A stretch of DNA of 64,000 nucleotides, from assembly GCA_026874595.1 (NCBI GenBank), contig CM049306.1:90621142-90685141 (forward strand). The letters are read 5' to 3'. The DNA is from Sipunculus nudus (taxonomy: Eukaryota; Annelida; Sipuncula; Golfingiida; Sipunculidae). Shown piece after piece: positions 46,890-58,166 of this stretch (position 1 is its first letter; every line of letters begins with the position of its first letter). A model generated the notes under the pieces. It did no database searches, was not told the DNA's origin, and saw nothing but the letters and a program-made list of their open reading frames with translations. The position numbers and the translations under genes are program-made.

Positions 46890-47413
46890 ATGCTGATTTT
46901 CAGGACTAGCATTAATGTGTCACTGTTTACTTGATTCATGGCTTCCGCTCTGGGCTGGTCCCTTTCAGTGTTACTTCGCCTTGCTGGTCGAACTGGACAA
47001 TGACGAACATAATGTCCTTTTGGATGACAGTTATGACATTCCCCGTCCGCAAAATTGATTCGAGGCTGTCTCCTATGACTGCGAAATTGTTCTTGTGTGG
47101 AGATACGGGTTCCCATATTGGGATTTCTCTGAGCATCTAAGACTAACTTGTACAACTGCTGCTGCTGCTCAAGCAGCTGTGTCTGCACCTTGGACTGTGC
47201 TTCCAATGCCTCTAATACTTTAGCTATTGCACCATCAGTGGTACATGTGCTGGTACTCGCGGATGCACCAACTGGCTCCGAACTGACTTCTATCTTATCA
47301 GTTTGGGTCACATGACCTGGGGAAGTTTCTGTACTGTATTCTGACCAATCAACTGCTTTCGATCGTAGTTGGCGAAAGGTTAAATCTTTATTTTCATCGA
47401 TCAACCTGAGCAA
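46862..47413 (-). pseudogene. Gag C-terminal remnant with CCHC zinc knuckle
   Basis: 183 codons begin LRLIDENKDLTFRQLRSKAV, which looks like the last helix of a capsid. A Gln-rich coiled coil follows (LEQQQQLYKLVL). Then comes a CCHC nucleic-acid-binding knuckle, C126-x2-C129-x4-H134-x4-C139, and a basic PVRPARR tail. Only ~60 bases lie between this frame and the primer site, so the N-terminal matrix and most capsid sequence are missing. It overlaps the protease frame by 28 bases in a different frame. Confidence 0.85.
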
Positions 47414-47472
47414 AACTCGCCGTAACGATACGTCACGAACCTAATGAGCGAAACGTTATCATCATAATTACT

Positions 47473-47482
47473 GGAGTCACCA
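47473..47482 (-). promoter_or_regulatory. Candidate primer-binding site
   Basis: Minus strand TGGTGACTCC begins 8 bases inside the 5' LTR end. It matches TGGTGACCCC of the tRNA-Trp 3' complement at 9 of 10 positions, then diverges. Confidence 0.45.
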
Positions 47483-47490
47483 CTAAATTT

Positions 47491-48813
47491 TGACAATTTC
47501 CTGTGTGTGTATACCACACGGGGCGTTTCACGTTCTGGCATGACTAAGTATTATGCATATATCAATATACACTGTCCCAAACAATGACTATGCAAATATA
47601 TGCAAATGACCTTGCAATCATATGTACATATGTAGAAAAGGTGTGTTGTAACACTGATAAAAAAGGGTGGCTGGTACCTGTATAAATACACAAAAATAAC
47701 ATGGTAAAAGTTACCAGCATAGGAAACTTAAACAAAATAACAATATCAGTAGTATTACCAATGTAGCTTAAACACTTGTACACCTATCATCATTGGACAT
47801 GGACATTAGATGTCTCTCATATCAGGTATGTTTCGGGAAACTCTTCATATATGCTTCACCACTAAGACATATAAAAATATGTTATAAAGAATATAATTAT
47901 CTCAGAATTGCATGAGCTTTGTATCACCGTAGGTCAAAAGTAGGCCACAGTTACTTTCATAACTTATTTCAAAGTAAACAAACAAAGTAAAATGCACTAA
48001 ACAGGTTATTCTGCTGTATCCATATCCATAGCCAAGTGTTTTTTAGGTCTGACAATAACATATTAAATACATATGTACCTACTTTAGTAACACCATACAT
48101 AAAATGATTATGACCACTATCTACAATCATAATGTTTAAACATACACAGTATTGCTACAATACAGGTAAAAGTTCCACACCTTTTTAATGAAAAATAGCA
48201 CTCCGCTTTAACTGCTACTCAATCACGCGTGTATCACGTGACACGGGATACAAATTGAAATGAGTGTTTCGACTAACGAATATCATTATTAGTAAAGTTA
48301 CATCTTTAATGTACTGACACTCCGTATCAACATGAATGATGGACAATATAAGGCAATGAGCATATCAAGTGATAATAAATACAAAAATGTGCGAGTTCCT
48401 AGGCCGGGTTACTGTAAACGGTGCATTAAGCTGGTTAAGACATATTCTGACATCAGCATTCATATGGTAAAATCTAAACCGGCCTCCCATCCTCGATGGA
48501 ATTAAACATAAACACAATAAATATGGTGCACAAACCTCGGCCGATCATAAAATAAGGTGTCAACGATGGACAGAACATCGTTTATCAGCTTGTAACAGGC
48601 AAAATCCCATCGGCTCGACACACAAACCTCCGTGACGGCCATATTCCTGATCTCGTGTGCAAATGATCCTTACTAGAAGCAGAATAGTTCCTTACTGGGC
48701 CACAGATGTCGCTCCCTCTCGGTCCTGAGAACGATACATCGCAAGACACGGTCTCTGCGTCACAGATAAAATCTGACATGACAACTGACAAGATACTCTG
48801 TTGTCCTTTCACA
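47491..48813 (-). repeat. 5' LTR of the Ty3/gypsy element
   Basis: On the minus strand it begins TGTGAAAGGACAACAG and ends GGAAATTGTCA. It is a direct repeat of 41,518-42,769 with scattered substitutions and small indels, which indicates that the insertion is not recent. Confidence 0.85.
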
Positions 48814-50154
48814 AATAGTTTACCTTTTATGCGATGATTATTTAAGGTAAAAGACAGCTAATCTAGAAAGATTGTCGAGCATTTAGGTTGATTATAAATT
48901 TATATATATCTGTTGCAATCTACTGTTGTTAGTCATCTTTATCGGCTGTATACTTGAGGGAAAACACAAACTTTTGACATATCTTTATTTAGAACTCGAT
49001 ATATATTTCTGTCCCTGTGTAGAAAACAAACACACACACACGCATATGTATTTATGTATGTATATGTATGTATGTATGTATCTATGTATCTTTATATGTA
49101 TATGTATACTATGTATGTATGTTAGTATATGTTTTTTTAGCAATGTCTGAAAATTAGTATCGACACACCAATAAAACTAGCTACACTGGCAATGACAGAA
49201 AAATACTTTTGTGTGCACTGTTACATCCTGGTGGTACAATATAACTTTTTAACTCCGCTAGCTTGAAGACCTGTTTAGTTTCATCCCAAAAACGAGAGTT
49301 GGCTCTTTAATATAATGAAGACCGCCTTAAATATTTTAATATTGATAGATAACACAACAACACACCCGTAATAGTTTGACATTTTCCAAAACAGGCCACA
49401 GGAATAACATGCCTTAAGATAATTTGTAAAGACAAACGTTTACATCCAGACCTACATAGTACATATTTATAAGGGAGTCAATTGTGGTTTTTGATATTGT
49501 AGGAACAATGAACAGTTTGAAATGTTTGACTTTATGTGTCTTAGAAAATATAAAGATATCACAAAAGGACTTGATTCAGAGTAATTGTTCGATCTGCTGA
49601 CGGCCTTGATTCACATTCGTTACGGTAGTTACTGACAGATGGCGCTACAATAGTTCCTTAAAAAAAATTTGAAATATCTTTCGATTTATGGAAATCCCCC
49701 TTAAGACACAAGTTGCATCATTCGCGACAGTTCAAGGCCAAAAACGTGCGTACCCGAGGCGTAATCACAGAGGAGTTCCATGACAAATTTCCACTACGCC
49801 CTCCGTCAGCGTTGATGGTAACACTCACCTTACCGGGAAGCGCTGTCCCAAGAACGTAGGACACTATCCCGTAGGTGAGACATATGTGAACTGGGTGAAG
49901 GCATTATGAAAAAAAAAAAACCCACAGTCGGATAGATATGAAGAACGTTTGCGCCTTTGTGAACTTAATGTATACTCTTTACACACGTTGAAAGGAGACT
50001 GACACAATTATATCACCTAAAAATGATAAATAGTGTGTCATGATCTGTGTTTCTGTGTATATGTTTGTGATTCTTACTTTGTCTTATTTATGCATCAAAG
50101 CTAACCAAAATTTACGCCTCCTTGTTAAAGGGGAGCCCATTTTAAGTTATTTAA
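48814..50154. other. Non-coding stretch
   Basis: It holds a short CA repeat (49,029-49,042) and a TATG/TATC tract (49,044-49,135). No exon was seen. Confidence 0.45.
49029..49135. repeat. Compound microsatellite (CA)n then (TATG)n
   Basis: acacacacac leads into a variable tatgtatgtatg array. Confidence 0.9.
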
Positions 50155-50780
50155 TATAGGTGTAACGCTACTCCTGGGATCATAAGTCTTACGAAGTGTG
50201 CACCACGTCTTAGAACTACTTCCAGCATCTTGATATCTTTAATCATGTATGGATCCGATGCTGAAACACTATACTCCTACTCAAGGCGAGACCTAACCAA
50301 GGATACAAAAGCCTACACAGGCGCAGTAGTTCCGGCGAATGATGTAAATTCCTACGCAAAAGGCCTCCAACAATGTTAGTTTTACATGTAATTAATGTAT
50401 GTGTTTACTCCACTGAAGGTCATTACTGATCATTAAACCCAGATATTTTGCCTCGTTGACCTAAAATTGTATTGTTTCATCCATGGTATAGACTTTATTT
50501 AGTGTATTCTTCTCTGATCGACAGATAGTTATGAGGTTGCACATAGATGCGTTAAAGCGCATAACCCAGATATATATGCCCCTAACTGAGAGCTTGCAGG
50601 TCAGTTTGCAGTATCATCCTTTGTGAGAACTGAGCGATATATAAGACGGTCGTGTGCGAAGAGCCGGATTTTTCATGTGCTCTGTGCTCTGGTATGTGCT
50701 CTGGTAGATCGTTAATGAACACTGGTGGTCCTTATACGGTCCCTAAAGGTACTCGAGACTATAGTTGCAGACCACGGTTA
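50155..50780 (-). pseudogene. LINE reverse transcriptase remnant, minus strand
   Basis: Reading the minus strand across several frames gives fragments in the order of a Jockey/CR1-type polymerase. DDTVLYR-like SSHTTVLYIAQFSQRM comes first, then LQTDLQALS. FNDQ-PSVE-THT corresponds to the ITxDLxWxxHI segment. RRNLHHSPELLRLCRLLYPW follows, then LVRSRLE and SDPYMIKDIKMLEVVLRRGA-HFV, the typical LVRPxLEYxxxVWDPY...IExVQRRAARFV block. Stops and shifts occur every few dozen codons. It is older than the remnant at 5.15 kb and covers a different part of ORF2. Confidence 0.75.
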
Positions 50781-50881
50781 ACAGTTTATGGCTGGACAAC
50801 ACTGGACCACTAACACAAAATACAGGACCGTTTTTCCCTTGACCTGACCAGTCCGGAACGCTTAGGCCAAAATAAAAAAAA

Positions 50882-51190
50882 GGTATGGTTCTCAGGCACT
50901 TTTTTTTCAGAAATCAATGCGGGCGGGCGTTTTTTTGTTTTTAATTTTTTGGTATGTTTCGTTAAAAATGTTAAATGATAAGGGAAAAGCATGATAATAA
51001 CAGATTCTTTTTGCTAAACAAGTAAAAGTAATACATGACAAAGGAAAATGTATGATTTTATCTTCTTGAAAGAAATGTCCGAGCGGCTGTAGCTCAAAAT
51101 TGGTAACTTACTTTGGAAAATCAAAAAAAAAAAAAAAAAATTTGATGCGGGGTTTTAAAATTGATGCGGGCGAAGCCTGAGAACCATACC
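50882..51190 (-). mobile_element. MITE family M, copy 2 (inverted relative to copy 1)
   Basis: The ends GGTATGGTTCTCAGGCAC and AGCCTGAGAACCATACC are inverted repeats 309 bases apart. The interior is the reverse complement of the 19,857-20,123 element with added A-rich DNA. Confidence 0.82.
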
Positions 51191-52300
51191 TTTTATTTTT
51201 TTGGTCTTAGGTTAAAAGTTTTCAGCTAAACAGATAACTAAGGTTCAACCAACAAGTATTGGTTATAGCCCAATGAAATGTAATGCAAGCCGTGAGCTTT
51301 GCGAGGCTTGTGTCACATGGCAGGCGAGCCGTTTATAACTGATTTGTCCCACATGCCCTGCCTCCTTGGTCGAAGGTCACGTGTGTCATTTTTTTTTTCG
51401 GCTAACCACCAATTCTTTGCCATATTTGGAAAGTCACGTTTTCTATAAGTTATCGAAACCTTCTATAAAAGTTACTGATACGTTATGTATACGTCCAATA
51501 TGTTATGAGTACGATATGTGTATGCCCATAATTTAAAAAAAAATCGATACTTCAGTATATGCCAGCGTTTTAGAGAAATGTTTATACGTCGGCATACGCT
51601 GGGTAAATCGTCAAGGTGTGACAGGGGCATAAGCAGGTACCTAATCTTATAAATTTGTAAGTGAAATGCGATCTAAATATGATATATGACTGAGTTGGAG
51701 ATATGACTAAAAACTGAGGTATGGAAAGGTACGAGATATGACTAAAAAGGGGATTGCACGGCTCGGTGATAATGACAGTGATATATTTATATATCATAAA
51801 AAAAGCTGATAGCGTGTGATCGATTTTGCATCACTGTATAAATATATGTGTGTCTATGTGAAATTTAGCGCTTTTTCATACCTTTGACAAAAACGACTTT
51901 GGATTGCTTTGTTTATTCAGACATACAGCTATACGGTGTACATATTACAAATTTCGGATAACAAATACATCATTGACAGGAAAACAAATAATGCCTGAGA
52001 CAAATGACAAATACCTTTTATGCATTTAAATGTACATGAGACATGCGGTTCCCATAAAACGCACTGTTTCAATTTCAAGTACAAAGGATGCATTTGATAT
52101 AAATTGAATCAGACAAACACAGCTGTTTTAAATTAATTTAAAGTTAATGTGTTTATACAATGTTTTTAGAAAATAATCATGCATGTACATATTCGTCCGG
52201 GAATCACAATGACTTAACGAGTTTTTAAAAATGGCAGAAATGAAAAACAATTAGCACATCTTTTATTTCACCTAAAGACTTGGATCCGCGGGTATTTCAG
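51191..52300. other. Non-coding stretch
   Basis: Nothing supported in this stretch. Confidence 0.4.
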
Positions 52301-52419
52301 CAACTGGTCTGTCATCAACTATACAATTCGTCTGGTCTGAAATCTTCTATAAAAATCAGCTTCTCTGAAATCTCCTATACGAATCAACTGGTCTGTCATA
52401 CCCTATACGAATAAACTGG
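52301..52419. repeat. ~29-bp imperfect tandem repeat, four units
   Basis: Units start near 52,301, 52,331, 52,360 and 52,385. They share (caa)ctggtctg-yat and a ctatac-aat block. Confidence 0.7.
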
Positions 52420-52599
52420 CGGTGTGCTGCAGAATGTGGCTCCTTTCCCTGTATTTTTTTCCCCTGATTCGACAACAAGTCCTGATTTTCTCAGGATGAG
52501 CATGAAGGTAGTTTGATTTCTTTTTTTTTACGGTCTGCAGAATGATTAAAACTGTTTCTTCTTTAATGTTGGGTTGATTTAAAGGGGAAGGGGAGGGTG

Positions 52600-52830
52600 G
52601 ATGTCGAGACGCCTAACTTTCCCGATCATCAACATTTTAAGGAAGACTTTGGAATTGTGCCCAAACAAATTTGTACAAGAATTGAAAAAGAGGCGCTTTT
52701 GACCTTGAACTTTCACCTTGAAGGTCATATATCTCCTTGGCAACCGGGTGGCTTGGACTATGGTCATACTTTCTAGCGCGTTTCCAGCTTTGATAAAACA
52801 AGTCTTCGAAAGATTTTTAGATGTTTGCAG
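52600..52830 (-). repeat. Dispersed repeat with paired TGACCTTGAA motif
   Basis: ttttgaccttgaactttcac followed by cttgaaggtcatatatctcc forms a short inverted pair. It resembles the motif in the repeat at 14,690-15,110, on the opposite strand. Confidence 0.4.
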
Positions 52831-53904
52831 GGCCACTAAAAAAAGATTCTCATCAATACCGGGCCAGGTTAGAATATGAACGCTAGCCTTCTTTTGATTA
52901 AAACATTTTTTATAATCTCATTTTGGGCCGTCACTCTTATGTGAATTTTAGGATGAATTGGTATTGCGAGTTAACATACAATCTCACGTTAGAATACACA
53001 TAATTATTACATACACATCTCGACATAGAATACAGAGCCCCAATTTTAAATTCCTAGATGGTACCTGGTAGCACCATTTATATTTTTCCATTAATAAACA
53101 TTAACATTCTCATGTGGGTAGTTTTGTAACTATTACTTCATAGCAACTGAGTCAGTGTTTCAGCAGTGGGTTCAGTTATTGTCCTACAACTTTATTCTCC
53201 TTGATCACTGACACTTTTGATTTTTCAACTTAAAATGCTAACCTACTTTATTCTATCATTTCCATGCAATTTGACCTGTATTTTATAGACCCTTTGTCTT
53301 CTCATCTCTGAATGACTGTCTCTCGGTTTGTCTTGCTCAGTCTTAACTGCAACTGCTAGGAACTTCATATTTTTCTTTAAGAACAACAAACAGTTTCCAG
53401 CTAATAGTAATTCTTGCCGTAAAATGTCAACAACAAATTTACTATTTGTCCTAAGATATTTCGTGCTGTTATCAAGAGGACAGGACTCTGTTCTGTGTGT
53501 AATTGTTTAATTAACTTAGGAAACAAAAACACAGTCACCAATAATGTGCCTGTTCTTTTTCATCTGTTGTAAGGTACTTTTTGTTAATATGTCTATATGT
53601 AGTCTGATTTCCCTTTTTGATAAGGTAAATCCATGAACAATACATATGAGGATATCTATTTGTACATTTTATATATACAATTCTTTATGTTTCCCATGAT
53701 TCTGATTTCCGTTAGGGGGGGGGGGACTATACCTTTTCGGCGCTTGAGTGTAATAAGGTATCTGGGACAATATTTTTCCACAGTTTTCATTAGCCGCTTA
53801 GAAAAATGGCAATTCATGTAAAATTTATACATGTTTATAATCAATAATATAAACAATAAATAAACAATAGCCATAAATCTATTAAATATTACTTATATAC
53901 ACAG

Positions 53905-53965
53905 GAGGTCGTTATCTGGACTATAACAGTGACGTTGGTGGATTCACTGGTTCAGCAACCAATCA
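53905..53965 (+). CDS. Possible small exon
   Basis: acttatatacacag|GAGGTCG opens and AATCA|gtatgta closes 61 bases with consensus-like splice signals. Two frames are open. One (GRYLDYNSDVGGFTGSATN) goes phase 1 to 2; the other (EVVIWTITVTLVDSLVQQPI) goes phase 0 to 1 and would join in frame to the exon at 57,218. Neither product is recognised, and such a short interval can arise by chance. Confidence 0.28.
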
Positions 53966-54034
53966 GTATGTACAATATTACTTTTACACAAAAAAAACCC
54001 GTATACATATATGATAACTAGCTGATAATCCGGG

Positions 54035-54170
54035 TGAACGGGCTTTTAATCGGGTTGGAGATGTATTAAATTAGATAAGGAATGTTGGAACACTTTTATG
54101 TTCTAAAAGTTAAAATAAAAGAGACCCGGTCAGTGATGATGTTTACATTTGCAAACCGAAATGGTTTATG
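54035..54170 (+). repeat. Dispersed repeat family E, copy 2
   Basis: Shares gggcttttaatcggg-ttgga, gttaaaataaaa and ggtcagtgatgatgtttaca with 15,410-15,665. Confidence 0.65.
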
Positions 54171-55060
54171 GGGGCATTCAGATTTTCGAAGATCTTTGAT
54201 TGTTAGACGTAAAAAAGATAGATTTATGTAAGGAATATATGAAAGATGAATTAAATGTTAATCTAACTCACTGAAGCTATTTTTTTTTGGCATGTGGGCA
54301 ATATTCCAACGTATTGGGTCCCGACCGATAATTGATAGAAAATTCCTGGCTCGCACCAGATTAGTTATTCTCAGATTCCGTGGATTTATTATTACTTTAT
54401 GTGGCCTTACTACCACAATGGTTAAACAGCAGTGCAGATAGATGTCGCTTTGTGCAATGATACATATTATAATCTTAATGTTTTATACATTCGGAGAAAG
54501 CATGATACAGCTTATTTATTACGATGTTACTGCCATTGTTTAAAGCCCTTGTGTCGAAAATCAGCGGATATACAGCTAAACTAAAGTCTTGCATGAAAAA
54601 TTCCATTTGTAATATGAACACATAAACATACGACAGTATAATTATTGCCTTGCCTTAGAAAATTATTCTGGATAAATTTATTATTTGATAATATCAGAAG
54701 GTCATACGAAGATATATTAGATAAGATAATTTATTACAAAAAGATAAACAATATATTACATTTTCGGCTGTTGTGAACATGACAATAAATGAGAGTAAAT
54801 GACAATGGTGAAAAATTGATACTTAAATACTTTGGCGCACTCATCGTATTTGCACTAAGGTTTAAAACAAAACACGAGGCAGTGACTAAGTAACAATGAA
54901 TATTTTAACAAGGGTCAATGTACATTTTTAGCGTACACTGAGTCCATGTATACTCCGAGATATGAACAGTCATTAGACCTTTCGTATACGCTCTTGGCTG
55001 GTAACATTGCTGGTACGGCTACTAGGAAGGGCGGGTTCTAACTGGTACTCCAGGCCTTTG
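54171..55060. other. Non-coding stretch
   Basis: Nothing supported in this stretch. Confidence 0.4.
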
Positions 55061-55276
55061 AACTGGTAATCCAACTGAGCCAGCGAGGCTAATTACAGCG
55101 AACTGGAACAGGAAGTCTCACAGCGGTACATACGATCCTGAAACTGGTAATCCGACTGTGTTAGCGCGGCCGACTACAACGAGCTGGAACAGTACGTCTC
55201 ATATTAATACATACGACCCTACAACTGGTTATCCGACTGGGATAGCGTGGCCTGTTAAAGCGAGCTGGGCAGCACG
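55061..55276 (+). repeat. 81-bp tandem repeat, 2.7 units, with open frame
   Basis: Units start at 55,061, 55,142 and 55,223, exactly 81 bases (27 codons) apart. One frame is open through all units. It encodes variants of a TGNPT motif, a central W-N, and TYDP at the junctions, as in TYDPETGNPT and TYDPTTGYPT. A TGA precedes it (55,059-55,061) and a TAG follows (~55,277). No ATG or clear splice sites. It may be a decayed coding repeat or a chance frame in a minisatellite whose length is a multiple of three. Confidence 0.7.
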
Positions 55277-56311
55277 GTAGGCACGGGACTGATGGATGGT
55301 AGGATGGACTGAACTGGCTGGCAGTTGGGGCAGCACTGGAAGCACGGTGGATCGACCCTGGATGGACTTGACTGGCTTGCTGCGCTTCTAGACAACGAAG
55401 ACCACTTTGTTTATGCGACCCTTTTAAATACCCTTCAACCCAGGTGGCTCATCCATATTCATAAGTCTCTTACAATCCCTGGGGCCCGCTTTGCTCCTGG
55501 GACTCATATGTATTCATGAGCCTGCTGAATACTAATTGGCTCGGAACTATACTTCAGCTACGATGCCACTAGCCAGAGCGCGTGACATAACATGGCGTAA
55601 CCGTACCCGAAACACCGGGGACCCCTATTGAATTCCCCTAATGTCTCACGACAAAATGACCCTGTCCGGCGAACCGACTCTCCTCACAACAAATACAAAA
55701 AAATCAAAAACCAAGAATAGATGGTAATATAATGAAACATAATTGGGCAAATATGCCCGCATGACACGTTTCTCTTGGTGACCCTTAAGCCTACGTATCT
55801 CATCCAAATGATAGTGGATCTAAGCATCATAAGGGGTTTAAGCTATTATGGAGTGCAGTCAACGTGGGAAGGCTGTCTCCTTTTTGAAAACTTTCGCCTA
55901 ACGTTCTTTAATAAATTCATTTGATTCAGCTGGTTGTGCATTAAAGAGCTGAACTGAACTCGATAAATTGTATTTATGTGTGAACATGCATATGTAAATG
56001 TCACCGCAAACTTAAAGGCGGTTCGATTTATTCATAAGTGTAGGGCTTTGAAACTTTACTGATCAATTTAACACAGGACTAACATGACACTTGGTTTCCT
56101 TTACCACACAGATTTCTCAGGAATGCAGTCCTCCGCCATGTTGGTGTTTCCTTATATGGATTACTCCGCAACCCGTGTTTTCCTTCATCTATTGACATAT
56201 ATTCCCCATGTTCATTGGTGCATATGTTCCCCTACATGTGCCTGCATTCACTTACTCTCGGCCTATATTCCTATGTTTTATCGTGCATATGTGAGTGTAC
56301 ATTTGTAGGTA
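55277..56311. other. Non-coding stretch
   Basis: tggatggtaggatggact and agcactggaagcacgg short repeats follow the 81-bp array. No exon is supported. Confidence 0.4.
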
Positions 56312-56435
56312 TTCCTGGAGGTCCTTCCTGGATCTGGATCATAAGCCGGACCCACACTGAAATCTAACCGATTCTACATTAGCCCATTCCCGAGGAGCCC
56401 TGAAAAAATCATAAGATTCCATTCAAAATTTTGTA
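56312..56435 (-). repeat. Dispersed repeat family F, copy 2 (minus)
   Basis: The minus strand reads gattttttcagggctcctcg, ggaatgggctaatg, ggttagatttcagtgtgggt, ccgg. Same series as 30,481 and 63,683. Confidence 0.75.
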
Positions 56436-56438
56436 AAC

Positions 56439-56462
56439 ACACACACACACACACACACGCGC
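56439..56462. repeat. (CA)n microsatellite
   Basis: About ten CA units followed by cgcgcg. Confidence 0.9.
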
Positions 56463-56789
56463 GTATATGCGTTCAAGAGAGGACCTTGCTTTCACACTAT
56501 ACTTCAGAGGACTAACAGTTCTGCTAGAGTTAGCAAGAAGAGCTATTGAGTATACGCATGTTCCCTCGCACACTTTTTAAGAAAAAGGCTAGTCAGACGT
56601 GAGAACGATGCACTGACTTAGCGCATAACTTGCGATTACAACCTGCGAGGACTTTCCGTTGTAGTTATGTCTTCGTGTCATAGAGAGGACCTACTAATAA
56701 GCAAATTAAGCACACTAGGTTTAAACATATTTATTTATTGCAGAATTACAAAAGTAGCTAATCAGGCTAATGTACATGCATTCCTGTAG

Positions 56790-56790
<1 letters not shown>

Positions 56791-56840
<50 letters not shown>
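56791..56840. repeat. (TA)n microsatellite
   Basis: About 22 TA units. Confidence 0.95.
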
Positions 56841-56844
<4 letters not shown>

Positions 56845-57217
56845 CAACATTATATAAGACATCACGGTACAAGTAAAAGTACATAAAGTATGTGAAGATG
56901 TTTTGATTAATGTTGTAATTATATAAAAAAATAAAGAAACATATGAACGTCGTGGCAGGGGTAATGAAGCCTATGCTTTCGGCCTTCTGTGCTTCTTGCA
57001 TACAAACCTCAGTATGGAGCGATGTTAAACAAAAAGTATATCCGCTATTGCACTGTTAAAATTTTCTTAATTCACATGAATCGTTCTCTAATACTCACGA
57101 ACATAAAAACGGTTAGTGAAAGGTTTAAGGGTAAGGAATTCTAGAATGCTAATATATAAAGAAAGCGTTTAGCATGATCACTGCTTGCTACTTTCAAGAG
57201 AACCTTTATTATTCCAG
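56841..57217. other. Non-coding, upstream intron of the lectin gene
   Basis: No exon was seen. It ends at the acceptor ctttattattccag. Confidence 0.4.
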
Positions 57218-57393
57218 CCATTCATGGAAACTTATCGGAACCGTTGGATGATGCCCTGAGTATAGTTATGTGTCCGAAAGGCTACGATGCACACACTTGT
57301 CAATGCTCTCTTCCTGCAAAGTGTGATGGGAGTTATTTCCATAACGACACATGTGTAGCGGTGAACGCTTCTGACAATAAAAATGGAACTCAG
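57218..57393 (+). CDS. Cysteine-rich/PAN/C-type lectin protein, first visible exon
   Basis: The acceptor is ttattattccag and the donor ACTCAG|gtgaatg. The exon is 176 bases and runs phase 1 to phase 0. It encodes IHGNLSEPLDDALSIVMCPK, then GYDAHTCQCSLPAKCDG and SYFHNDTCVAVNASDN. The pattern V-x-CPxGY...CxC...CDG...DxTCxAxN resembles one module of the PCSK9 C-terminal (V) cysteine-rich domain, by motif memory. Such modules are secreted and disulphide-rich. Several N-glycosylation sequons (NLS, NDT, NAS) support extracellular location. An upstream exon must supply the signal peptide and a phase-1 end. Confidence 0.75.
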
Positions 57394-57423
57394 GTGAATG
57401 AAACAATACATGTTTACAACAAT

Positions 57424-57620
57424 ATATGTGTGTGTGTGTGTGTGTGAGGGGGTGTGTGTGTGTGTGGTGTAGTGCACTCGGCTAGCCGGGTGATCGTAAG
57501 TTCGATTCTCAACCGGTAGCTGTGAGATTCTTTTATGGTTGGCACACATTTAGGATGGGGGCTCTTCAGGCCGTGTCACCCTCAACTTCGAGTACTGCTT
57601 TTGAGAGTTCCTAGATGTAA
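57424..57620 (+). repeat. (GT)n tract and tRNA-derived SINE-like sequence
   Basis: GT repeats (57,424-57,470) run into gtgtagtgcactcggctagccggg, an A-box-like segment. B box AAGTTCGATTCT follows at ~57,499. It lies inside the 508-base intron between the first two visible lectin-gene exons. It is related in plan, but not clearly in body, to SINE families A and B. Confidence 0.5.
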
Positions 57621-57901
57621 TTGCCCAGTTATGGGGATGAAAGATAGGTGCGGAGTCACCAGGCCGAATAACGCCATGTTTTAAATGAGAGAAACCGTGA
57701 GCTACAGTCTTGTTAAGTAGTCCGAAACAATCAAGGAATACTGCAGTTTTATTCACTTCAGATATAGCATGTAAACATGTCGGCCGTTAAATATGATAAG
57801 AGAACATGCATATCTATGACAACAAATAAATTATGAAGAAAACAATTATATCATATCCATTCAGTAACATTTATGTCAAATTCCTTGAACTGTGTCTTCA
57901 G

Positions 57902-58038
57902 GCAAATCTGACATGTGTCCAGGCTACCAGGACCAGCAAGCGGTACTTCAATAAGAAAACATTGATCACGAAAGGAATTCACCGACCAGTATCGTGCCCA
58001 GCTGTTAGCAGAATTGTGAATTGTGCCTTGACTGATTC
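57902..58038 (+). CDS. Cysteine-rich/PAN/C-type lectin protein, second visible exon
   Basis: Acceptor ctgtgtcttcag; donor GATTC|gtaagtg (near-perfect). The exon is 137 bases and runs phase 0 to phase 2, matching both neighbours. It encodes ANLTCVQATRTSKRYF, then KGIHRPVSCPAVSRIVNCAL. It finishes the first cysteine module (LTCVQA) and opens a second (VSCPxxxxxVxC). This repeats the V-x-CP...C pattern of the previous exon and suggests module duplication. Confidence 0.78.
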
Positions 58039-58148
58039 GTAAGTGAAGGTGTCCAGAACTTATATATGTTAAGATGTGCCTGTCTGGTTGACAGCAGAAA
58101 AAGACATTTATACATGACACATGCAAAGTTGGCGGCAAGAGCGTGACA

Positions 58149-58166
58149 CCCCCCCCCCCCCCCCCC
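58149..58166. repeat. (C)18 homopolymer
   Basis: Eighteen C in the short intron between lectin-gene exons 2 and 3. Confidence 0.95.

Larger units (their letters stand above)
41518..48813 (-). mobile_element. Ty3/gypsy LTR retrotransposon, minus strand, inactive
   Basis: The element has two direct ~1.25-1.32-kb repeats (41,518-42,769 and 47,491-48,813). They enclose, in minus-strand order, a primer site, partial Gag, protease, reverse transcriptase, RNase H, integrase and a polypurine tract. This is the Ty3/gypsy pol order (integrase last). No chromodomain or envelope frame was seen. Flanking pentamers agtag and aatag match at 4 of 5 and may be the target duplication. At least three in-frame stops and several frameshifts break pol, and most of Gag is missing, so it cannot move by itself. 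Confidence 0.93.
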
